This document shows, one piece after another, positions 5,717-11,221 of a stretch of 11,221 bases of DNA; position 1 is the first letter of the stretch; every line of letters begins with the position of its first letter. Both the position numbers and the translations under genes were made by a program. The notes beneath the pieces are model-generated. The model did no database searches. It saw nothing but the letters and a program-made list of their open reading frames with translations, and was not told the origin of the DNA. This DNA comes from Rhodoferax sp. (GTDB lineage Bacteria > Pseudomonadota > Gammaproteobacteria > Burkholderiales > Burkholderiaceae). The DNA is taken from the NCBI GenBank assembly GCA_020048295.1, contig JAIFMT010000004.1:1-11221 (forward strand), given 5' to 3'.

Positions 5717-7344
5717 CAGAAAGGAAGTTCTGTTGGAGCGCTACTGGCATCGCTTGGGCCGCCCCCCGCTGGCCCTGAACTGCGGCGGCGGCGGCGACGC
5801 TTTTTCGGTGCGTCGGCTGCGCCGGCAGGTGGCACTGCGCCGTCCTGGACACTGGAGCTGGCAGCATCGGGAGATGTCGCTGAGGCCTCCTGCCCGGCAG
5901 CGTCAAGATGCGCTGCGGGCAGTGATGCACTGCGAACGGTCTTGTGGGCACGCGGTGCACGCGCGGGTTTGGGTCGAAGCGACTGCTCCTGCCGCACCGC
6001 ATCGACCATGTCACGACGCAGGTTGTCGTCAGCCAGGCTGAACTCTTCCCACCAGTCTGACAGCACCTCGTCCAACTCGCCGTTTTCTGCGCGCAGTCGC
6101 ATGAAATCAAAGGCGGCCCGAAAACGCGGCTGCTCGACCAAACCAAACGGCGCGCTGCCCACACGCTTCTCGAAACGCGGCTGCATCAACCAGATTTCAC
6201 GCATGTCACCAGCCAGCTTGCCACGCCCCGACACGTCACCAATACGCGCTGCAAACACGTCTTCAATGGCATCCATCAGAGCCGGGTGCGCGTGCTGTTG
6301 GTTGACGATGCGCTGCGCCCAGCCATCGCGCACGTCAGACCAGAGCACGCAGGCAAGCAAGAAGCTGGGCGCCACCGGCTTGCCTTCACCCACTCGGCGG
6401 TCGGTGTCTTGCAGCGCGGACTTGACAAACGCGGTGTCGGCGCGCTCCACCACCACGTCGAGCAGCGGGTAAATGCCTTGCGCCATGCCCAGTGCCTTGA
6501 GCTGCGCAATGGAAGCCAGCGAATGCCCGGTTTGCAACAGCTTGAGCATTTCGTCAAACAAACGGCTTTGTGGCACGTCGGCCAGCAGCTCGCGTGATTT
6601 GACCAGCGGCGTGGCGGTTTTCGGGTCGAGCGTAAAGCCCAGCGCGTTGAGTTTGGCAGCGAAACGCACGGCCCGGATGATGCGCACCGGGTCTTCGCGG
6701 TAGCGGGTGGCAGCATCACCAATCATGCGGATCAGGCGCGCCTTGGCATCTTTGATGCCATGGTGGTAATCGACGACGATTTGCCGGTCGGGGTCGTAAT
6801 ACATGGCGTTGATGGTGAAGTCGCGCCGCGCGGCATCTTCTTCTTGCGGCCCCCAGACGTTGTCGCGCAGCACCCGGCCGGTGGAGTCCACCGCGTGCTT
6901 CATGCCAACCAGATCGCTCTTGCTGGTTTTTTCGTTGCCAGCCACCTGTTCGGCGGCGGCATTGTCAAGGTAGGCGCGAAAGGTCGAGACTTCGATCACC
7001 TCGTGCTCGCGACCCCGCCCATACACCACATGCACGATACGAAAGCGCCGTCCAATGATGAAGGCACGGCGAAACAGGTTTTTCACTTGCTCAGGCGTGG
7101 CGTTGGTCGCCACGTCAAAGTCTTTCGGGGCCAGACCGAGCATCAGGTCACGTACCGCACCGCCGACAATGAAGGCCTCGAAACCCGCGCTTTTCAGCGT
7201 TCGCAAGACATTTTGCGCACGATCATCGACCAGTTGCGGGTTGATGCCATGCACCTCGGGTCCCACTTCTTCGCGCTTGCCAAAAGGGTTGGGGGGTGGC
7301 GGGGGTGCTTTGCCAAGCAGTTTGTTGATCAATCGTTTAATCAT
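5716..7344 (-). CDS. pcnB: Poly(A) polymerase I
   Basis: This 542-residue class II nucleotidyltransferase adds 3' poly(A) tails that mark bacterial RNAs for decay. The N-terminal catalytic head has GGAVRDLMLGLAPKDFDVAT (61-80) with metal-binding Asp75 and Asp77, then RRDFTINAMYYDP (173-185) and EDPVRIIRAVRFAAK (217-231), all family hallmarks. A helical RNA-binding body extends to about residue 450. The tail (about 455-542) is low-complexity and basic, ending with KKRRRRRR at 514-521 and a Gly/Ser/Pro stretch; E. coli PcnB (465 residues) also has a basic C-terminus. A CCA-adding tRNA nucleotidyltransferase shares the head motifs, but the long basic tail and the folK/hda neighbourhood favour PcnB. 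The start ATG at 7344 has only a weak GGAC upstream. It lies 51 bases after the HAD gene and overlaps folK by one base. Confidence 0.94.
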   Translation of the reverse strand: MIKRLINKLLGKAPPPPPNPFGKREEVGPEVHGINPQLVDDRAQNVLRTLKSAGFEAFIVGGAVRDLMLGLAPKDFDVATNATPEQVKNLFRRAFIIGRRFRIVHVVYGRGREHEVIEVSTFRAYLDNAAAEQVAGNEKTSKSDLVGMKHAVDSTGRVLRDNVWGPQEEDAARRDFTINAMYYDPDRQIVVDYHHGIKDAKARLIRMIGDAATRYREDPVRIIRAVRFAAKLNALGFTLDPKTATPLVKSRELLADVPQSRLFDEMLKLLQTGHSLASIAQLKALGMAQGIYPLLDVVVERADTAFVKSALQDTDRRVGEGKPVAPSFLLACVLWSDVRDGWAQRIVNQQHAHPALMDAIEDVFAARIGDVSGRGKLAGDMREIWLMQPRFEKRVGSAPFGLVEQPRFRAAFDFMRLRAENGELDEVLSDWWEEFSLADDNLRRDMVDAVRQEQSLRPKPARAPRAHKTVRSASLPAAHLDAAGQEASATSPDAASSSVQDGAVPPAGAADAPKKRRRRRRSSGPAGGGPSDASSAPTELPF

Positions 7345-7361
7345 TGTTGTTGTCCAAAAAG

Positions 7362-7378
7362 GCTTGCGTCGAGCGCAA
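7362..7378 (-). terminator. Small hairpin with T-run between the HAD gene and pcnB
   Basis: Read on the minus strand, TTGCG-CTCGA-CGCAA (7378 to 7364) makes a 5-bp stem with 5-nt loop, then GCC and TTTTT (7360 to 7356). An alternative stem, GCTTG (7386-7382) with CAAGC (7366-7362), also ends just before the T-run. It is weak for a full terminator but placed to partly attenuate read-through into pcnB. Confidence 0.3.
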
Positions 7379-7395
7379 ATTCAAGCGAACCGCAT

Positions 7396-8064
7396 TCACT
7401 CGAAGAGGTCGAGTATGCGCCAGCCGCGCTCCGTCGCAATGGCGCGCAAGCGGGCATCGGGGTTGGTGGCTACGGGATGCGCCACATGCGCCAGCAGCGG
7501 CAGGTCGTTGATGGAATCCGAGTAAAACGTGCTTTCCACATCGTCCCAGCCCAACTGCCGCTCGGCTAACCACTCTTGCACGCGGGTCACCTTGCCTTCA
7601 CGAAACGACGGCGTACCCAAGATTTCGCCGTTGAACCAGCCGGTTTGCGGGTCACGCGCAAGGTTCACTGCCATCAGATCGGCGACTCCAAACGTCTGTG
7701 CAATGGCACGCGTCACAAATTCGTTGGTGGCAGTGACGATGATCACCGCATCACCGGCCGCCTGATGTTTTCGCACCAGGTCAATCGCCTGTGGTTTGAT
7801 GACTTTTTGCACTACATCCCTCATGAACAGTGCGTGAGTAGCTTCAGATTGAATAGCACCATGCAGACACAGGGCGCGTGTGGCAAAGCGGATGTATTCA
7901 TGAATATCCAGGGTACCTGCCTTGTACTGGGCGTAAAACGCCTCGTTGCGGTGGCTGAATTCGGCGGCGTCGTTCCAGCCCAGCGCGGTGGTGAACACGC
8001 CCCACTCGTAGTCAGAGTCAATCGGAATCAGCGTGTGGTCAAGGTCAAACAGAGCCAGTTTCAT
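7396..8064 (-). CDS. HAD-IB family hydrolase (SerB-like phosphatase)
   Basis: This 222-residue protein belongs to the haloacid dehalogenase superfamily, subfamily IB. All four catalytic motifs are visible: motif I FDLDHTL with nucleophile Asp7 and Asp9, motif II VTATNEF with Thr111, motif III Lys158 in FREGKVTR, and motif IV YSDSINDLPLL with Asp183 and Asp187. The small helical cap lies between motifs I and II. The family includes phosphoserine phosphatase and related phosphomonoesterases; the substrate here is unknown, and the wording 'phosphoserine phosphatase' would be a guess. I chose the ATG at 8064, which shares one base with the hda stop (TGATG). A GTG one codon upstream (8067) would give a GTGA overlap and one more residue, and cannot be excluded. 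It sits between hda and pcnB, as in many Burkholderiales. Confidence 0.9.
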   Translation of the reverse strand: MKLALFDLDHTLIPIDSDYEWGVFTTALGWNDAAEFSHRNEAFYAQYKAGTLDIHEYIRFATRALCLHGAIQSEATHALFMRDVVQKVIKPQAIDLVRKHQAAGDAVIIVTATNEFVTRAIAQTFGVADLMAVNLARDPQTGWFNGEILGTPSFREGKVTRVQEWLAERQLGWDDVESTFYSDSINDLPLLAHVAHPVATNPDARLRAIATERGWRILDLFE

Positions 8065-8759
8065 CACGGTGCGTTGTCCATCATGGTTTTGATCAGGGGA
8101 ATGGTAATGGCGCGCTGCGTCTGCAGGGCGTAGCCATCGATCAGATTTAGCAGTTCCATCAGGCTACCCAGATCGCGGCTGAAGCGAGTCAACATGAAAT
8201 CCATGACCTCGTCGCTCAAGGTCAGGCCGCGGCCCTGTGCGCTGGCGCGCAGCACCTCGCGGCGCTGTGACTCACCCAGCACCTGCAGGGCCAGCACATG
8301 ACCCCAGCCAAGCCGGGTGCGCAGGTCGTCACGCAGTTTCAGGTCGGCCGGCGGCAGGCTGCCTGCGGCAATCACGGCGATTTGCCGGGTCTGGGCGTTG
8401 ATGAACCAGTTGAATGCCAAGTGCTGCTGGCTGGCATCCAAGGCATGCACATCGTCCATCAGCACGGCGGCCCAGCGTTCGTCGAAGTCGGGCGTGCCCG
8501 ACGCGCTGGCACTCAGCCATCCGGCGGTCTGACCTTGTGCCTGCAGGCCGGCATGCACCGCCTGCAACAAATGCGTCTTGCCGCTGCCGCTGCCCCCCCA
8601 CAGGTAAGTGGACACCGGCGAGCGCATCACAGTCGCGACACACGGTTGACCCAGCCAAAGGCTCAGGTGTTGATGCGCCTGCGCATTCGGACCAACAAAA
8701 AAATTGGCCAGCGTCGGGCGGCTGGCCAGCCCCAGGTCAAGCGCCAGTTGCTGCATCAT
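8064..8759 (-). CDS. hda: DnaA regulatory inactivator Hda
   Basis: This 231-residue AAA+ protein resembles DnaA domain III and lacks DnaA's DNA-binding domain IV. Hda binds the DNA-loaded beta clamp and triggers ATP hydrolysis on DnaA (RIDA), preventing re-initiation. Seen: an N-terminal clamp-binding motif MMQQLALDL, PTLANFFVGPNAQA (16-29), Walker A GGSGSGKTH (about 55-63), a Walker B-like VLMDDVHALD (about 99-108), the box VII-type LRTRLGWG, and sensor 2-type RDLGSLMELLNLID. Walker A has its lysine, unlike the degenerate version I recall for E. coli Hda. The start at 8759 overlaps the perM stop as ATGA; the next codon is also ATG (8756) and would give a one-base TGATG overlap. Both put the clamp motif at the N-terminus. 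The downstream HAD gene overlaps by one base. Confidence 0.93.
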   Translation of the reverse strand: MMQQLALDLGLASRPTLANFFVGPNAQAHQHLSLWLGQPCVATVMRSPVSTYLWGGSGSGKTHLLQAVHAGLQAQGQTAGWLSASASGTPDFDERWAAVLMDDVHALDASQQHLAFNWFINAQTRQIAVIAAGSLPPADLKLRDDLRTRLGWGHVLALQVLGESQRREVLRASAQGRGLTLSDEVMDFMLTRFSRDLGSLMELLNLIDGYALQTQRAITIPLIKTMMDNAP

Positions 8760-9841
8760 GATTCGCGGTACAGGGCGCTGGCCAGGTAAGTGCTACGCAA
8801 ACGGCGAATGGCCACCAGCAGCACGGCACTCAGGGGCAACGCCACCAGCACACCGACAAAGCCCAGCAACTGGCCAAACGCCAGCAGCGCAAAAATGACC
8901 GCCAACGGATGCAAACCAATTCGCTCACCCACCAGCCGTGGCGTGAGGAAAAAACTCTCCAGCATTTGGCCCAGGCCATACACCACCGTCACCATCAACA
9001 GGGCGCTGACGTGGCCGGCTTGCGTGGCAAACTCCAGAAACCCAGCCAGCAGCGCCAAAATGAGCCCCAGACCAAAGCCCAGGTAAGGGATGGCAATGGC
9101 CAGCCCTGTAAACACGCCAATCGGCAGCGCCAGATCAAGCCCGAACAGTGCCAGCCCGATGCTGTAATAGACGGCCAGCACACCCATCACCAGCAGTTGC
9201 CCGCGCAGGTACTGCCCCAGCACGGCATCAGCCTCGGCAGCAAAGCTGTCCACCGTGATGCTCAGGCGCGACGGAATCAGGCCACGCAGCACCGTGATGA
9301 AATGCGCCCAGTCCAGCAACAAGTAAAACAGCACCACGGGAATAAGCACCGCATTACCCAGCAAGGAAAGCGCCACACTGCCACCAAATTTGGCAGAGGC
9401 CAGCAGCTGGCCCACGCTGTCTTCAAGGTTGGTGCTCAAGTGCTCCATGACAAAGGACTTCAGGGTGGCCACATCGAGCGACACATGCAGCCCCAGTTGC
9501 GCCAGCCTGGGCGCCAACGCGGCATTGAAATGATCGAGCAACGGCGGCACCTGTTCGCGCAGCAGCGGCAGCTGCTTGAGCAAGATGGGCACGATGAGCA
9601 GCGCGATGGACAGCAACAGTAGCAAAAAGACCAGTTCCACCAGCACCACCGCCAACAGCCGGGGCAAGCGGCCCCGACCCAGTTTGTCGAGCACATCCAC
9701 CACTGGAGTCAGTGCATAGGCCAGAATGGCCGCCACCACAAAGGGGGTCAATACCGGGGCAAGCAGCCACAGGATGCCGGTCAGAGCCAGCAGCACCAGG
9801 CCCCAGGCGACAGCTCTTTTCTGTGTATCGGTGAATTGCAT
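8756..9841 (-). CDS. AI-2E family transporter (PerM-like membrane protein)
   Basis: This 361-residue multi-pass inner-membrane protein is of the AI-2E exporter/PerM/YdiK family. Members have been linked to autoinducer-2 export or cation/proton exchange, but the substrate of this lineage is unknown. Hydrophobic segments fall at about 11-28, 30-48 and 62-88, and several more after residue 150. A soluble stretch at about 95-150 (QLPLLREQVPPLLDHFNAAL onward) is typical of the family. The diagnostic C-terminal part has LTPRLVGERIGLHPLAVI (299-316) followed by GFVGVLVALPLSAVL. I start at ATG 9841; a TTG four codons upstream (9853) is also in frame but neither has a good Shine-Dalgarno. It is the first gene of the minus-strand cluster, divergent from purM, matching the common proteobacterial perM-hda/purM arrangement. 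Confidence 0.88.
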   Translation of the reverse strand: MQFTDTQKRAVAWGLVLLALTGILWLLAPVLTPFVVAAILAYALTPVVDVLDKLGRGRLPRLLAVVLVELVFLLLLLSIALLIVPILLKQLPLLREQVPPLLDHFNAALAPRLAQLGLHVSLDVATLKSFVMEHLSTNLEDSVGQLLASAKFGGSVALSLLGNAVLIPVVLFYLLLDWAHFITVLRGLIPSRLSITVDSFAAEADAVLGQYLRGQLLVMGVLAVYYSIGLALFGLDLALPIGVFTGLAIAIPYLGFGLGLILALLAGFLEFATQAGHVSALLMVTVVYGLGQMLESFFLTPRLVGERIGLHPLAVIFALLAFGQLLGFVGVLVALPLSAVLLVAIRRLRSTYLASALYRES

Positions 9842-10020
9842 TGAATGAGTCAAAAGTGGCGCACAGCCATCGCCTTAAAAAGTTTCAGCGGGGGCCGGGT
9901 CAGGTAACGCCTGTGCCACCTCTAAAATCAGGCCAAATTCTATCGGGCCTGGCTCCGGCAGCCTTTTCAAGGGCTAGCGAGCCTGCCCGTTCACCGTTCC
10001 ACCCTGAATGACATTCGTCC
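9842..10020. promoter_or_regulatory. Divergent control region between perM-like gene and purM
   Basis: The 179 bases hold no credible gene. A plus-strand -10-like TAAAAT lies at 9923-9928 (toward purM) and a minus-strand -10-like TAGAAT at 9942-9937 (toward the perM-like gene). The minus-strand TTGAAA at 9970-9965 is 22 bases from the latter, too far for a standard promoter. Between and around them, CAGGCC (9929-9934) and GGCCTG (9946-9951) form an inverted repeat with an 11-base spacer, which could be a hairpin or an operator half-site pair. No -35 for purM and no recognisable PurR-type operator is seen. Confidence 0.3.
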
Positions 10021-11073
10021 ATGACCCATTCCAGCACACCCTCCACCGCCCTGTCTTACAAAGATGCCGGGGTTGACATTGATGCCGGCGACGCGCTGGT
10101 CGAGCGCATCAAGCCACTCGCCAAAAAGACCCTGCGTGAGGGTGTACTGGCAGGCATTGGCGGCTTTGGTGCGCTGTTTGAAGTGCCCAAGCGCTACCAG
10201 GAGCCCGTGCTGGTGAGTGGCACCGATGGCGTGGGCACCAAGCTGAAGCTGGCGTTTGAGTGGGGCATGCACGACACGGTGGGCATCGACCTGGTGGCCA
10301 TGAGCGTCAACGATGTCTTGGTGCAAGGCGCCGAGCCACTGTTTTTTCTGGACTATTTTGCCTGCGGCAAGCTTGATGTCGATACCGCTGCGGCCGTCAT
10401 CGGCGGCATTGCACGGGGATGCGAACTATCGGGTTGCGCGCTGATTGGCGGCGAGACCGCCGAGATGCCAGGCATGTACCCGGCGGGTGAATACGACCTG
10501 GCCGGATTTGCGGTCGGTGCGGTCGAAAAATCAAAGATCCTCACCGGTGCGGATGTCAAACCCGGTGATGTGGTGCTGGGGTTAGCCTCCAGCGGCGTGC
10601 ATTCCAATGGCTTTAGCCTGGTGCGCAAGTGCATCGAACGCGCGGCCGCAGCCGGCACCCTGCCTGCTACGCTGGACGGCCAGCCTTTCCGGCAAGCGCT
10701 GATGGAGCCAACCCGCCTGTACGTCAAGAACGTGCTCGCTGCGCTGGCCAAGCACCCGATCAAGGCGCTGGCGCACATCACCGGCGGCGGTTTGCTGGAA
10801 AACATCCCACGCGTGCTGCCTGCGGGCACGGCGGCGCATCTGGTCAAAGGCAGCTGGCCCCAAACCGAGCTGTTTGCCTGGCTGCAAACTACAGCCGGCG
10901 TTGACGATTTCGAAATGAACCGCACCTTCAACAACGGGATTGGCATGGTGGTGGTGATCGACGCTGCAAACGCGGCCGCTTGTGCTGCCACGCTTCGTGC
11001 AGCGGGCGAAACAGTCTATGAGATTGGTGTCATTGCCGAGCGCGGTAATACCCCGGCAGTGTTGGTGAACTAA
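10021..11073 (+). CDS. purM: Phosphoribosylformylglycinamidine cyclo-ligase (AIR synthetase)
   Basis: This 350-residue cytosolic enzyme closes the imidazole ring, turning FGAM and ATP into AIR, the fifth step of de novo purine synthesis. It carries the family motifs in order: [13 protein letters not shown] (12-24), the ATP-binding [13 protein letters not shown] (66-78), [20 protein letters not shown] (88-107) followed by [23 protein letters not shown] (143-153), and [14 protein letters not shown] (190-203). Near the C-terminus [15 protein letters not shown] and [10 protein letters not shown] are also intact. Length is normal (E. coli 345). ATG 10021 gives the usual short N-terminal extension before SYKDAGVD; no good Shine-Dalgarno is visible. 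It is transcribed away from the perM-hda cluster. purN is not immediately downstream: after the stop come a repeat-like sequence and the window end. Confidence 0.97.
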   Translation: MTHSSTPSTALSYKDAGVDIDAGDALVERIKPLAKKTLREGVLAGIGGFGALFEVPKRYQEPVLVSGTDGVGTKLKLAFEWGMHDTVGIDLVAMSVNDVLVQGAEPLFFLDYFACGKLDVDTAAAVIGGIARGCELSGCALIGGETAEMPGMYPAGEYDLAGFAVGAVEKSKILTGADVKPGDVVLGLASSGVHSNGFSLVRKCIERAAAAGTLPATLDGQPFRQALMEPTRLYVKNVLAALAKHPIKALAHITGGGLLENIPRVLPAGTAAHLVKGSWPQTELFAWLQTTAGVDDFEMNRTFNNGIGMVVVIDAANAAACAATLRAAGETVYEIGVIAERGNTPAVLVN

Positions 11074-11077
11074 TCAA

Positions 11078-11127
11078 TAAAGATAGCTGCTTTCGCAATA
11101 CCAGTATAGGCTAGAGACATATTTTTT
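11078..11127 (+). repeat. Repeat-like intergenic element with ATAGCTGCT word, Comamonadaceae type
   Basis: Just after the purM stop, the sequence runs AAAGATAGCTGCTTTCGC (11078-11095), a middle part, then GGCTAGAGACATATTTTTT (11109-11127). From memory, Comamonadaceae genomes carry many short intergenic elements built as ATAGCTGCT ... GCTAGAGGC followed by T-rich DNA, often at gene 3' ends. This looks like a diverged copy whose central stem has decayed. The copy number cannot be tested here because no second full copy lies in the window. Confidence 0.5.
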
Positions 11128-11146
11128 ATATAAATATAACCTAGCC
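11109..11146. terminator. AT-rich stem-loop after purM, possible bidirectional terminator
   Basis: Outer stem GGCTAG (11109-11114) pairs with CTAGCC (11141-11146). Inside it ATATTT (11119-11124) pairs with AAATAT (11132-11137) around a 7-nt loop. A T6 run (11122-11127) lies on the plus strand. The structure falls between purM and the probable minus-strand coding end at the window edge, so it could end both transcripts. The AU stem is weak, and the T-run lies within the hairpin rather than after it. Confidence 0.35.
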
Positions 11147-11221
11147 ACGCCCGGCGAATGGCATTTTGGTCGCCATCACGGTGTGAAACATCACATTCGC
11201 ACTCAAGGGCAAGTTGGCCAT
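11141..11221 (-). CDS. Possible 3' end of an unidentified minus-strand gene (partial)
   Basis: From the window edge the minus strand stays open for 26 codons and ends at TAG (11143-11141), giving a peptide ending MATKMPFAGRG. About three quarters of the codons end in G or C, like the real genes here, whereas the adjoining 11078-11140 stretch is AT-rich with no such pattern. This supports a genuine coding end, but 26 residues are too few to name a family. The first codon in the window happens to be ATG; whether it is internal cannot be told. The opposite strand is also open over this stretch, so the call is tentative. Confidence 0.35.
   Translation of the reverse strand: MANLPLSANVMFHTVMATKMPFAGRG

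Noticed and set aside
6760..7569. 269-codon open frame on the plus strand
   Set aside because: It is antisense to the pcnB head and the end of the HAD gene, both firmly identified, with no own domain.
10008..10076. Small frame (22 codons) starting at ATG 10008 and overlapping the purM start out of frame
   Set aside because: No ribosome-binding site and no regulatory peptide pattern; a chance ATG is enough to explain it, though it could mildly affect purM initiation.
1..11221. Mobile elements, prophage genes, CRISPR arrays, defence or toxin-antitoxin systems, tRNA or rRNA genes
   Set aside because: All long frames are accounted for by housekeeping genes; no transposase, integrase, direct-repeat array or structured RNA gene was seen, and gaps between genes are all under 200 bases.

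Overview
The window reads as ordinary chromosomal housekeeping DNA from a betaproteobacterium, most likely Burkholderiales/Comamonadaceae (Rhodoferax- or Polaromonas-like). This rests on high-GC codon use, the order rpsA-ihfB-lapA-lapB-hldA-hldD, the order perM-hda-HAD-pcnB-folK divergent from purM, and a short intergenic element after purM containing the word ATAGCTGCT, which I associate with that family. I see no phage, transposase, CRISPR array, toxin-antitoxin pair, rRNA or tRNA, and no convincing undescribed system.

Positions 1-4767 (plus strand): the 3' end of rpsA (ribosomal protein S1), a good intrinsic terminator, ihfB (IHF beta subunit), then a tightly packed envelope module. In that module lapA and lapB overlap by 11 bases, lapB and hldA by 4, and hldA and hldD by 4. 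LapA/LapB control LPS synthesis, while HldA and HldD make the heptose for the LPS inner core, so synthesis and control of one surface polymer are encoded together. A small secreted helix-hairpin-helix (ComEA-like) gene with its own ribosome-binding site follows.

Positions 4848-9841: crcB (fluoride channel, plus strand) runs into folK (minus strand), and the two coding regions overlap tail to tail by 25 bases. The minus-strand cluster, in transcription order, is perM (AI-2E-family membrane protein), hda (DnaA regulatory inactivator), a HAD-IB phosphatase, pcnB (poly(A) polymerase) and folK (folate pathway). Three of its four junctions are stop/start overlaps built on TGATG. The fourth is a 51-base gap with a small hairpin and T5 run.

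Positions 9842-10020 are the divergent control region between perM and purM. purM (purine synthesis) occupies 10021-11073. The last about 150 bases hold the repeat-like element, an AT-rich stem-loop and, at the window edge, what may be the last 26 codons of an unidentified minus-strand gene.

The findings are small-scale: overlaps, slippage-prone runs, possible attenuation, and the repeat-like element. None is strong evidence of something new.
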